Source: JAJZMA01 sp021850405 (GTDB taxonomy: Bacteria; Chloroflexota; Dormibacteria; Aeolococcales; Aeolococcaceae). From it: a DNA stretch of 64,000 bases. Under the pieces are notes generated by a model. The model was not told the DNA's origin, ran no database searches, and worked only from the letters and a program-made list of their open reading frames with translations. The DNA lies in assembly GCA_027365835.1 (NCBI GenBank), contig DAHXLU010000103.1, forward strand, positions 1 to 64,000, read 5' to 3'. Positions 36,280-44,771 of the stretch are shown here, in pieces. Numbering within the stretch: the first letter of the stretch is position 1; each line of letters begins with the position of its first letter. The position numbers and the translations under genes are program-made.

Positions 36280-37212
36280 GTGACAGGAGAGCCCGACACC
36301 AATGCCAGGACGGATGTCGCCATAATGGTTTCTGGTCTCATAAAGCGGTATGGTGCCGTGGCTGCGGTGGATGGCCTCGATTTTTCCATAGAGGCAGGAA
36401 AGCTCACATCCATCCTTGGGGCCAACGGGGCGGGAAAGACAACAACCCTTGAGATTATGGAGGGGCTCCGCACTGCGGACGCAGGGGAGATTCGGATCCT
36501 GGGGATGACTCCGAAGGAGGCCCGCTCCATTACCGGTGTGCAGCTGCAGGAAGGGACACTATATGAGGATCTGTCCTGCCTCGAGACGCTGCGCTTCTTT
36601 GGGCGCATGTACGGCTGTATGGTGGATGGGGCAGGTCTTCTCTCCATGGTCGGACTGGAGCAGAAGGGACATCTGCGCGCGAACCAGCTCTCAGGTGGGC
36701 AGAAGCGACGGCTGCAGATGGCAATAGCGCTGGTCAACGATCCAGAGGTGGTGATTCTCGATGAACCAACCACGGGCCTTGATCCAGTTACCAGGCGGGA
36801 AACATGGAACCTGATATCACGGCTCAAGGAGGATGGACGCACGGTGGTGCTCACCACCCATTACATTGATGAGGCCGAAGCGCTGTCTGACTGGGTAATC
36901 ATTGTGGACAGGGGCAAGGTGGTTACCCAGGGAACGCCAGCGTCGCTTGTGCGGGCGGGAGGCAATACAGCGCACGTTGAGCTGGACGTACGGGACCCTG
37001 CCATGGTGCAGCGACTGGTGTCGCTTGCATCTGGAAGACAGGAGGGGGATCGCTTTGTTGCAGATACTGCGGATCCAGCGGGCATGGTACGCACCCTGGC
37101 AGAGCTGGTCCCTCCTGAGATAATGGCCAGCCTCCGGATCCGCTCCCGCTCCCTTGAGGATGTGTTTCTCGAGACAGCTGGCTATCAGCTGGAGGCACAG
37201 GTCCCTGAATGA
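36280..37212 (+). CDS. ABC transporter ATP-binding protein (ABC-2 / DrrA type)
   Basis: Walker A GANGAGKTTT, Q-loop VQLQEGTLYEDLS, signature LSGGQKRRLQ, Walker B VVILDEPTTGLDP, H-loop LTTHYIDEAE. At 310 aa, with a C-terminal extension typical of the DrrA/CcmA-like group that exports lipids or drugs. Start is GTG; an in-frame ATG at 36325 is possible. It overlaps the permease start by 4 bases (ATGA). It would energise the next protein in the membrane. Confidence 0.95.
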   Translation: MTGEPDTNARTDVAIMVSGLIKRYGAVAAVDGLDFSIEAGKLTSILGANGAGKTTTLEIMEGLRTADAGEIRILGMTPKEARSITGVQLQEGTLYEDLSCLETLRFFGRMYGCMVDGAGLLSMVGLEQKGHLRANQLSGGQKRRLQMAIALVNDPEVVILDEPTTGLDPVTRRETWNLISRLKEDGRTVVLTTHYIDEAEALSDWVIIVDRGKVVTQGTPASLVRAGGNTAHVELDVRDPAMVQRLVSLASGRQEGDRFVADTADPAGMVRTLAELVPPEIMASLRIRSRSLEDVFLETAGYQLEAQVPE

Positions 37213-38432
37213 GTGCGCCCGTACTCTCCCAGATGGTCTCGAAAGGAACAGTTAAATGGGGCAGGAGTCTTTTCGATGTGTGGAAGGTCCAGCTGCTCCG
37301 TTTGTTCCGCAATCGCCAGGTATTTGTCTTCAATCTCCTGGTCCCACTCATGATGATCCTTATCTTTGGTGCCCTCTTCCAGGGGAAGCCCACAAAGGTG
37401 GCAGTGTCGGTGCCAGCTTCCCTTCGGCAACTGGTAGGTCACGACCTTCCTGGTAGCTCTTTTGTCGTTGTGAACGCGACGCCATCACAGGCACGGCTGG
37501 ATGTGCAGAACGGCACTGCAGAATGGGGGCTTGTGATACTCGGGGCAGCCCCTCATGGGCAGGTGGGAGGGGTCAGCCAGGGCAGTGCCGTCTCTCCGGT
37601 GCAGGGACTGTCTCTTCCTGGCGCAGATAGCGCGCTCTCCACTCCGGTTGTAGCCACGATATATCTCCAGTCTGGCAATACAACAGCCAATGGCGCATTC
37701 CAGGCAGAGGCAGGAGCTGTAGTTGCGGGCCTGAACCAGCAGCTTTCAGGCCATCCTCCAGTCGTGCTCAGCCATGTAGACAACCTCCAGGTGGCCGGTT
37801 CCGCAGTCCGGTCCGAAAGTTATGTCAGTTTCCTTACCCCTGGTGTTATTGCCTACGCCATAACAACAGCGGGCATGCTTTCTGCCGGCATGCAGCTTGT
37901 AAACGACCGGGAGCGTGGGGCATTGCGACGGATCCGGGCGACGCCAGTCCGTCTTTCGGCATTTCTGGGTGGAATTGTCGCCGCCCAGCTGGTGCTCATC
38001 ATCATCCAGACTGTGATCCTCTTTGCCTCTGCCTATCTTTTCTATGGTGTAGCTGTCCAGGGTTCACTGCTGGTTCTGGGACTGGTCTGTCTCGCAGGCG
38101 CGTTCTGCTTTCTTGCGACCGGTTTTCTGCTGGTCTCGGTATCCAAGGGACCACAGGCAGCAATTACCATGGCTAACCTCTTTACCCTGCCGCAGCTTTT
38201 TATTGCTGGCATTTTCTATCCGCTCTCGTCAGCGCCAGACTGGCTGCAGCATCTGGCTGTTGTAATGCCTCTCCGGTATTTCAGCGAGGCGTTGCGGTCG
38301 GTAGCTGCTGATGGCCTGGGATTAGGCGCCATCTGGGGGGATTTGCTGTTCCTCTTGCTGTTCGGGTGCGTTGCGGCTGTGCTCGCGCTGCGAACCTTTG
38401 CGTTTGAGCCAAGAGGCGGTGCCGCGGCATAA
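37209..38432 (+). CDS. ABC-2 type permease
   Basis: A 407-residue membrane protein with one N-terminal helix (VFNLLVPLMMILIFGALF), an extracytoplasmic loop of about 150 residues, then five C-terminal helices, typical of the ABC-2 family (YhfE/DrrB-like, with FTLPQLFIAGIFYPLSS before the last helices). Forms the transport path with the preceding ATPase. The substrate is unknown; the MinD-like gene directly upstream may be functionally linked. Confidence 0.93.
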   Translation: MSAPVLSQMVSKGTVKWGRSLFDVWKVQLLRLFRNRQVFVFNLLVPLMMILIFGALFQGKPTKVAVSVPASLRQLVGHDLPGSSFVVVNATPSQARLDVQNGTAEWGLVILGAAPHGQVGGVSQGSAVSPVQGLSLPGADSALSTPVVATIYLQSGNTTANGAFQAEAGAVVAGLNQQLSGHPPVVLSHVDNLQVAGSAVRSESYVSFLTPGVIAYAITTAGMLSAGMQLVNDRERGALRRIRATPVRLSAFLGGIVAAQLVLIIIQTVILFASAYLFYGVAVQGSLLVLGLVCLAGAFCFLATGFLLVSVSKGPQAAITMANLFTLPQLFIAGIFYPLSSAPDWLQHLAVVMPLRYFSEALRSVAADGLGLGAIWGDLLFLLLFGCVAAVLALRTFAFEPRGGAAA

Positions 38433-38590
38433 GGGCCAGGGACGCTTTCATGTCGCTCAGTGAGGGCCTGGAGCACAGCATGGCACTCTTCCATGCCTGC
38501 CCAGTTTTACGACCCCGCGATATGCTGTTCTACATGGAAAAAGTGTTGGGTAGTTCATTTATGGACTTTCCACAGGAAGGCTGAGCCGGG

Positions 38591-40561
38591 TTGACCAGAG
38601 AGGCGCCCAGGGGAGCGGCGGTCCTGCTTGAGGACCGGGAGTTGCTTCGTGCCCGCCTGAAAGCCCTCCCTCTCAGTCCAGGGGTCTATCTCTTTTCAGA
38701 CCGGGCAGGGACGGTCATCTATGTCGGGAAGGCAGGCAAGCTTAGAAACAGGGTCTCCTCATATTTCTCCGGGATTGACAGCCATACGCCCAAGACCAGA
38801 AGGCTGGTGGAAAATGCTGCCAACTTTGAGGTTATAAGCTGTGCCAGCGATGAAGAAGCACTGCTGCTGGAGGCGGTGCTTATCAAGCGGCACCGGCCCC
38901 GCTACAACGTCTCTCTGCGTGATGACAAGAACTATCTGTATCTGCGGGTGCCGCGCCCGGTGGAGGGAACCGGTCGAAATGCTGACCTGTATCCCCGCCC
39001 AGGCTTTGTGCGCAAGGTAGGTAGTGATGGCGCCAACTATTTTGGCCCTTACGCAAGCTCAAGGGCGCTGCGTGATGCTGTTGGGGTTTTGCGGACAGTG
39101 GTGCCGTTTCGTGCATGTAGTGATGAGATGTTTGCACGGGGCAGGGTTTGCCTGGATTTCCATATAAAGCGGTGCGCTGGCCCATGTGAGGGCCTCATAA
39201 CGGCACAGGACTACAGCCTGCTGCTATCCCAGGTTGAGACGTTCCTGACCGGAGACACGGCAGGTGTCGCCCAGGCGCTTCGGAGCGCGATGGATGCTGC
39301 TGCCGAACGCATGGACTATGAGAGTGCAGCACGGCTTCGGGATCGGCTGCACGCAGTAGAGTCGATCCGGGAGCGCCAGGTCGTCATCAGGGGACGTACC
39401 CGCAATGAGGATGTGCTGGGGGTAGCGTTTGATGGTGAGCGGGCAATTGGAAGTGTCCTGGTGGTCCGGGCTGGCAGGGTGATAGGAGCGGAAACCTATC
39501 ATCTCCAGGGCGATGCAAATACGCTGGCTGAGGAGTGGCTTGCAGGATTTTTTGACCAGTATTATGCCAATGCCCAGCAGCTCCCGGATCTGGTCGCACT
39601 GCCCTGTCGCCTCCCTGAGATGGATGCGGCGCGGACTGCTCTGGAGTTGCGCTCGGGCCACCGGGTCGAGCTGCGCTGTGCCCGGAGAGGTGTGCTCGCA
39701 GGGCTGCTGGCACGCGCCCACGAAACTGCGACAGCGGCTCTCTCCCAGCGCCGCGTCGAAGACGATTTTGATGCAGAGCGCAGCAGGGAGCTGCTCGTCG
39801 GCCTCCAGCGCGCCCTACGGTTGCCCAGGCTCCCCAGGCGCATAGAGTGCTATGACATCTCCAACACCATGGGTACCCATTCGGTGGCATCCATGGTGGT
39901 TTTTGTGGATGCGCGGCCAGCCGCCAGACTGTATCGCCAGTTCTCAATCCGGTCGGTACGCGGCCCAGATGATTTTGCTTCCATGGCAGAGGCAATCCGG
40001 AGGCGCTTTTCCAGGCTTGGCACGGTGGCGCGGATGGACGGGGCGTCCGGGACGGGGGAGCAGGGAGCTGAGCCGCCGACAGTCCCACCGACCAGTTCGC
40101 CATCCAGGTCATCCCAGAGGGTGGACCCGAGTTTTTCTGCGTTCCCTGATCTTCTGCTGATAGACGGTGGAAAGGGACAGGTATCTGCAGTTGTGAAAGC
40201 TCTGGATGAGGCTGGGATAAGCGTTCCGGTAGTGGGACTTGCGAAACGGAATGAGGAGTTGTACCCCGCCCATGCCACAAGACCGATTATCCTAGGAAAG
40301 GACGACCCAGTGCTTTTTCTGGTGCAGCGGATTCGTGATGAGGCGCACCGGTTTGCCATCACAAGGCATCGTGCCAGGCGTGAGAAAGTAGCGACCGGAT
40401 CCAGACTCGACCAGCTGCCCGGTGTGGGGCCAGTCAGGAAGAAGGCGTTGATCCGGGAATTTGGGAGTCTGGAAGGAGTACGGAGGGCAACGGTGGATGA
40501 GATAGCAAGGGTAGCGGGATTCTCCAGGGTGTCTGCCATCCGGCTCAAGGAGGTGCTGTGA
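38591..40561 (+). CDS. uvrC: excinuclease ABC subunit C
   Basis: Makes both incisions in nucleotide excision repair. Domains: GIY-YIG nuclease (GVYLFSDRAGTVIYVGKAGKLRNR), a Cys cluster (CLDFHIKRCAGPC), UVR motif (MDYESAARLRDRLHAVESI), the RNase H-like nuclease (IECYDISNTMGTHSVASMVVF, with LLIDGGKGQV), and C-terminal HhH pair (LDQLPGVGPVRKKALIREFG). At 656 aa the length is normal. The TTG start has AGGAAGG about 10 bases upstream. The next gene overlaps by 4 bases. Confidence 0.97.
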   Translation: MTREAPRGAAVLLEDRELLRARLKALPLSPGVYLFSDRAGTVIYVGKAGKLRNRVSSYFSGIDSHTPKTRRLVENAANFEVISCASDEEALLLEAVLIKRHRPRYNVSLRDDKNYLYLRVPRPVEGTGRNADLYPRPGFVRKVGSDGANYFGPYASSRALRDAVGVLRTVVPFRACSDEMFARGRVCLDFHIKRCAGPCEGLITAQDYSLLLSQVETFLTGDTAGVAQALRSAMDAAAERMDYESAARLRDRLHAVESIRERQVVIRGRTRNEDVLGVAFDGERAIGSVLVVRAGRVIGAETYHLQGDANTLAEEWLAGFFDQYYANAQQLPDLVALPCRLPEMDAARTALELRSGHRVELRCARRGVLAGLLARAHETATAALSQRRVEDDFDAERSRELLVGLQRALRLPRLPRRIECYDISNTMGTHSVASMVVFVDARPAARLYRQFSIRSVRGPDDFASMAEAIRRRFSRLGTVARMDGASGTGEQGAEPPTVPPTSSPSRSSQRVDPSFSAFPDLLLIDGGKGQVSAVVKALDEAGISVPVVGLAKRNEELYPAHATRPIILGKDDPVLFLVQRIRDEAHRFAITRHRARREKVATGSRLDQLPGVGPVRKKALIREFGSLEGVRRATVDEIARVAGFSRVSAIRLKEVL

Positions 40562-41073
40562 CATCCAAAGGTGATGGGGCCTTCGCGACTCCCGCAAGCG
40601 TGGGCTCCTCTCCTGAGGCATCACACCTGGACAAGGCTCCCCCGAGGCGCAAGCGCGATACCCACAGGTTGTGGTTGCCTCCGGATGCTCCTCCATGCAC
40701 TATTACGGCTTTTGGCTTCAGCTTTGGGATTCCGCCAGATGTGAACTGGGTTATGGACATGCGTTTTATCGCAAATCCCTACTGGGTTGAAGAACTTAGG
40801 GGGCTTAGTGGCAGGGAGCCTGCAGTGCGCGATTACATCGTCTCCCAGCCTGCCGCGCAACAGTTCCTGGATCTGGCTACCGAACTTCTGGTTCTGGCAT
40901 GGACATCCCAGCGGTTCCCCCTGAAACAGATCAATCTGGGGCTGGGCTGTACCGGCGGGCGCCATCGCTCAGTGGTGATGGCTGAAGCGCTAAGTGAGCG
41001 GCTGATAGAGGTGGGAGCCAATGTCACTGTGGTCCTGCGGGATGTTGACCGTCCTGATCCCCGGTGGCATTAG
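40558..41073 (+). CDS. stand-alone RapZ C-terminal domain protein
   Basis: A 171-residue protein whose residues 45-170 match the C-terminal half of RapZ/YvcJ: ITAFGFSFGIPPDVNWVMD, RFIANPYWVEELRGLSG, VRDYIVSQPAAQQFLD, and GLGCTGGRHRSVVMAEAL. The N-terminal P-loop kinase half is absent, and the first 45 residues are basic and polar instead. In E. coli this half binds the small RNAs GlmY/GlmZ. The GTG start overlaps the uvrC stop. uvrC-rapZ-yvcK-whiA is a familiar order in Firmicutes and Actinobacteria, but yvcK and whiA do not follow here. Confidence 0.9.
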   Translation: MTSKGDGAFATPASVGSSPEASHLDKAPPRRKRDTHRLWLPPDAPPCTITAFGFSFGIPPDVNWVMDMRFIANPYWVEELRGLSGREPAVRDYIVSQPAAQQFLDLATELLVLAWTSQRFPLKQINLGLGCTGGRHRSVVMAEALSERLIEVGANVTVVLRDVDRPDPRWH

Positions 41074-41441
41074 GGGCTCCACTGTACTGGGGGGACCCGG
41101 TAGCCTGGGGCCTGTTATTGTGCGCGTATGCGCGCCCGTGGCCCGAACTGGTGCAGTTGCCATAACCGCAGGCAAGAAGCCAGGACAGAAGGCTGTCGGA
41201 TTGCTGTGCAAAGCTGCCGGTCCGGAGGTCTACGTGCGGCGTATACGGAAGGAGAGGCTTTCCTGAAGCGCTGACTGGCTTGGCACTATCGTTTCCAGCA
41301 CAAGCGTCGCTTGCGTCAAAGTCCCTGGTTTATGAGACCAATTTTGACCAATATTGAACCTTTTTGCTGTTTTTCACTACTAATAGATAGAGGGATCTGT
41401 TCTGCCCTCGGACGTGAAGGAACACATGGGGAGTATTGGGC
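41074..41441 (+). other. 368-base intergenic region with an AT-rich promoter-like core
   Basis: Most of the region is unremarkable. 41340-41395 is strikingly AT-rich for this genome and holds TTGAAC (41354-41359), 18 bases, TACTAA (41378-41383), a reasonable sigma-70-like promoter reading into the next gene. Confidence 0.45.
41354..41383 (+). promoter_or_regulatory. candidate promoter of the 41442 gene
   Basis: TTGAAC - 18 bases - TACTAA in an AT-rich island, about 58 bases before the ATG at 41442. Confidence 0.4.
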
Positions 41442-41735
41442 ATGGCTGATCCCATATGGGTACATCTGCTGGGTGGCGTGGGCATGCCAGCGCCTCATGA
41501 GGACGTGTGGGCTGTTGCAGTACAGGAGACGATCCCTGCCTACGCCATGATGGGCCCCCCTGGCCTTCCTGGCGGCCAGCAACTGCAAGAGCCAAAGTGT
41601 GCCATTTACTATGTCGATGCCGCGACAGGTCACACAGTCAATGTCGAATATCGTGCCGCCTCTTCCTGGCCGGCCTGGTTTGGGGCTGCGCCAGCGTTGT
41701 CAATCGTCAGGCAGGTAGTGCGAAGAAGGGGATAG
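41442..41735 (+). CDS. small hypothetical protein, 97 aa
   Basis: ATG 41442 with GGGGAG about 9 bases upstream. The 97-residue protein is short and has no clear transmembrane segment: the middle reads PAYAMMGPPGLPGG, and a WPAWFGAAP loop precedes a basic tail (RQVVRRRG). No family recognised. It is 35 bases upstream of the DUF4232-type gene and could be co-transcribed with it. Confidence 0.5.
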   Translation: MADPIWVHLLGGVGMPAPHEDVWAVAVQETIPAYAMMGPPGLPGGQQLQEPKCAIYYVDAATGHTVNVEYRAASSWPAWFGAAPALSIVRQVVRRRG

Positions 41736-41770
41736 CAATATGGCTGAAGAGAATAGAAAGGGTGGATGGC

Positions 41771-42487
41771 ATGATGATTACCAGTAGGCGAGTCTACTGG
41801 GCGCTCGTGGCAATTGCGGTGGTCGGTGCGTCGGTGGGTATTGTTTGTGCTGCTACTAAGTCCTCGCGACCTGCTTTGCCAGCAGCGACACCTACTCCGT
41901 CGGCCAGGGTCTCACCTTTCCCTTCAGCCTCCCCATCCCCATCCCCATCAGTGTCAGCATCGCCCATGGCAGTGGGTGCGCTCCCAACCTGTACCGCATC
42001 AGATCTTGTGCTTACGCCGGGGAGCCCCTATCTTGGTGTGGATGCGAATACTACGCTGTCAGAGGCATACGTGTTGAAAAACGTAAGCGCCAAGGCATGT
42101 AGCATGGCTGGTTATCCAGTGTTTACACCAGTGTTTACATATGTAGCTACGACCGGAGCCGTGGAGTCGGGTGTAACCTATAACCCTCAGGGGCCCAATC
42201 AAAATGGTAATGCGCCACCTATCGTGGTACCTACCACCAGGGTTCTGGTTCCGGCGGATGGATTTGTGGCATTTGGGACTGTGATAAACCCAATTGAATG
42301 CAGCGTTGACGCTCCTGATGTCCGCCCTGAAATCTCATGGAGGGGCTCTTTGGGGCAGGTCGCATTGCCGGGAACCCAGGCGACAGCATGTGCGGTTCAA
42401 ATACTCCCCTTTGCCGATCCCGCTACGATGTATGCCGCTGCGGAGGTGGTGGTACACAGGGGGCCTGCTCTCCCTGTAAATCCATAG
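41771..42487 (+). CDS. anchored extracytoplasmic DUF4232-like protein
   Basis: 238 aa from ATG 41771 (a second ATG follows immediately). One N-terminal hydrophobic helix (YWALVAIAVVGASVGIVCAA, possibly a lipoprotein signal), a Ser/Pro/Ala/Thr linker with SPSPSP repeats, then a domain beginning CTASDLVLTPGSPY and containing ACSMAGYPVFTPVFTY, resembling DUF4232. DUF4232 proteins are secreted actinobacterial proteins of unknown function. Convergent with the related gene at 42687-43379. Confidence 0.7.
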   Translation: MMITSRRVYWALVAIAVVGASVGIVCAATKSSRPALPAATPTPSARVSPFPSASPSPSPSVSASPMAVGALPTCTASDLVLTPGSPYLGVDANTTLSEAYVLKNVSAKACSMAGYPVFTPVFTYVATTGAVESGVTYNPQGPNQNGNAPPIVVPTTRVLVPADGFVAFGTVINPIECSVDAPDVRPEISWRGSLGQVALPGTQATACAVQILPFADPATMYAAAEVVVHRGPALPVNP

Positions 42488-42686
42488 TCTGGGTACTGGT
42501 GTTATCAGCAGGGTGGTGGTATTCCTATTTGCAGAGTGGTCATTTGTGTATTGGGCACCGACGCTTGCTGCCTTCATGGGGGTGCTTGGTTTACTTGGTG
42601 GACTTACGGTGGTAGTGAGTGGTGCCAGCAGTGGACAGGCGATCTCTTGTTCCCTATCCCCTACCTGATGCCGATGTGGGCGCTGG

Positions 42687-43379
42687 TTATTGGTTCGGCA
42701 CGAGCGACACACCGTTCACGGGATGCACCTCCTTCGCATTCCCTGTCGCGGACGATCCGTACGGCGTAAAACCATTCGCCAGAGGACTGACCGACCACGC
42801 CTGACGACCGCAGTCAACTAGACCAAGCCCAATGCTGAAGGAGTACGCATGAGATGAGCCAGGAAGAACAATGCGTACGTTGCCATAAGAGAGTGGGTGC
42901 GGTGGACTCTTGACCGAAGCCGGTGTCTGGCCTGGCCCAAGTTGGCAACTGAACATATCGACCAGAAACGAGGCCGTGCCACCTGGAGACAAAATCGCGA
43001 CTGTGCCATGGTTGCCTGCTGGCAGCTCAGTAAACACGTATGGATACCCAGCCGGCGTCGTCCTTGTTACCGTGATTTGTGGAACACCGCTCAAATAGCA
43101 GGTCGCAGATCCGTTGTTGGTCACGACGTACCAACCCGGGAAACTACCAGCTCCAGCTGCACCGCTTTGATCGTATCCGAGGGAAAGGCTCCGGGCGCGG
43201 CACCTGGCATCCGCTGGAATCGGCGTGGCGCTGCTTGAAACAGATAGCTGCCGCTCCGGAGTGACACCGCGGCCCAAACTATCCACCCGCGCGACCCCGA
43301 ACGCCACTACGGCTAATGCCACTGCTCCCCCGACAGCAATGGCCATCCTGCCCGTCGACACTCGGCCCAGTCTTTTCAT
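42687..43379 (-). CDS. anchored extracytoplasmic DUF4232 protein
   Basis: 230 aa with an N-terminal transmembrane or signal helix (MAIAVGGAVALAVVAFGVA) and a 200-residue outside domain. CRARSLSLGY, WYVVTNNGSATCYLSGVPQI (the N-x-GS-x-C-x-L-x-G-x-P core) and a later Cys make a DUF4232 fold with two likely disulfides. Function unknown. AGGAG lies about 12 bases before the ATG. It shares only the general layout with the convergent neighbour. Confidence 0.78.
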   Translation of the reverse strand: MKRLGRVSTGRMAIAVGGAVALAVVAFGVARVDSLGRGVTPERQLSVSSSATPIPADARCRARSLSLGYDQSGAAGAGSFPGWYVVTNNGSATCYLSGVPQITVTRTTPAGYPYVFTELPAGNHGTVAILSPGGTASFLVDMFSCQLGPGQTPASVKSPPHPLSYGNVRIVLPGSSHAYSFSIGLGLVDCGRQAWSVSPLANGFTPYGSSATGNAKEVHPVNGVSLVPNQ

Positions 43380-43766
43380 CCTGGCTATCTCCTCTCGCTA
43401 TTGGCTAACTGCCCATCATCGGAAAAGGTTCTGTCATCCTTCGATCTCCTTTCTTGGGATCCAGTCTGACTGGATTTCGGCTGGAGCAGAGCAACGACCA
43501 ATGGCACCGGTGGGCTTGTGGACTTGAGCTCCAGATACTTTCGGCAATCCCCGGGGCGGATCCCTGCTGCGCCTGTCCCTGGATGATTCCAGGCTGTCAG
43601 GCGGTCCGTGTATCTTGCTGCGCGCTTACTCATTCTCGACCCATAGTGGGGGCTGGTTCCGGAAGGGTTCTGGGAGGGGTGGACCCATCCCAGACAGCAG
43701 GGACCCGGAGGAGGGTAGAGTTGGGAGTTGGATTCTGTCCCACTTATCCCACACTGGAGGCAAGGA
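43380..43766 (+). other. 387-base region upstream of gap
   Basis: Divergent from the DUF4232 gene and upstream of the glycolytic operon, so it should hold both promoters. I see no strong -35/-10 pair; only the gap ribosome binding site (GGAGGCAAGGA, 43757-43767) is clear. Confidence 0.4.
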
Positions 43767-44771
43767 ATGGTCAGGGTAGGTATCAACGGGTTTGGCCGGA
43801 TTGGCCGCAACGTCCTTCGGGCGACACTCGGCCGCAAGCTGGACTTTGAAATCGTGGCAGTAAATGACATCACCGACCCGCCTACACTTGCACACCTCCT
43901 CCGCCACGACACCATTCTGGGAAGCCTGCCCGAAAGTGTGACGGTGGATGGGAGCAGGATATCGGTGGGGGGGATGTCGTTCCAGGTTCTCTCAGAAAAG
44001 GATCCACAGCGTCTGGGCTGGAGCGAACTGGGCGTGGACCTGGTGATCGAGTCAACCGGACTCTTTACCGATGCTACGCGGGCCCGTGGCCATCTGGATG
44101 CTGGCGCCCGCAAGGTCATAATCACAGCTCCTGCCAAAGGTGAGGACATAACCATCTGCATGGGAGTAAACCAGGCAGCCTACGATCCGGACAGCCACCA
44201 TATAATCTCCAACGCCTCGTGTACGACCAACTGTCTTGCTCCTGTTGCCAAGGTCCTGAACGACGCATTCTCCCTCGAGGCAGGCTTGATGACCACGGTG
44301 CACGCATTCACAAACGATCAGCGGATTCTGGATGCTCCCCACAAGGATCTCCGCCGTGCCCGTGCCGCCAGCCAGGCGATAATCCCAACAACTACAGGTG
44401 CTGCCCAGGCCGTGGCGCTGGTGCTGCCAGAGCTGGAGGGAAGGTTTACCGGGATGGCTCTCCGGGTGCCTGTTCCGGATGTAAGTCTGGTGGACCTGAG
44501 TGCGCGTCTTGGCCGTATGACAACTGTGGATGAGATCAATGGTGCATTCCGGGCTGCGGCGGAGTCGTCCCTGTCTGGAATCCTCTCGATTACGAGTGAA
44601 GAGCTGGTCTCAACAGACTTTCTTCACGACCCGCATTCGGCGATCGTGGATGCCAAGTCAACCATCATGCTGGGCGGTAACATGGTAAAGGTACTTGCCT
44701 GGTATGACAACGAGTGGGGCTACTCATGTCGGGTGGTTGATCTGGCCCAGATGATCTCTGAGAGATTATGA
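43767..44771 (+). CDS. gap: glyceraldehyde-3-phosphate dehydrogenase, type I
   Basis: Oxidises glyceraldehyde 3-phosphate with NAD+ and phosphate. ATG 43767 gives 334 aa. NGFGRIGRNVLRA is the Rossmann motif; Asp34 in AVND favours NAD over NADP. Catalytic Cys152 is in NASCTTNC, and IPTTTGAAQAVALVLPEL follows. GGAGG lies just upstream; a longer frame start at 43728 is rejected for lack of similarity. It is the first gene of gap-pgk-tpiA-gpmI; its stop overlaps the pgk ATG. Confidence 0.97.
   Translation: MVRVGINGFGRIGRNVLRATLGRKLDFEIVAVNDITDPPTLAHLLRHDTILGSLPESVTVDGSRISVGGMSFQVLSEKDPQRLGWSELGVDLVIESTGLFTDATRARGHLDAGARKVIITAPAKGEDITICMGVNQAAYDPDSHHIISNASCTTNCLAPVAKVLNDAFSLEAGLMTTVHAFTNDQRILDAPHKDLRRARAASQAIIPTTTGAAQAVALVLPELEGRFTGMALRVPVPDVSLVDLSARLGRMTTVDEINGAFRAAAESSLSGILSITSEELVSTDFLHDPHSAIVDAKSTIMLGGNMVKVLAWYDNEWGYSCRVVDLAQMISERL

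Noticed and set aside
35646..36857. A 403-codon open frame on the minus strand opposite the MinD-like and ABC ATPase genes
   Set aside because: It is a shadow of two clear genes on the plus strand; the translation has no family pattern and is Ser/Arg/Pro-rich as antisense frames of GC-rich genes are.
39387..40280. A 297-codon minus-strand frame inside uvrC
   Set aside because: Antisense to conserved uvrC domains, no ribosome binding site, low-complexity translation.
41021..41266. An 81-codon frame after the RapZ-like gene
   Set aside because: It begins inside the RapZ-like gene in another frame, has no ribosome binding site, and shows no conserved pattern.
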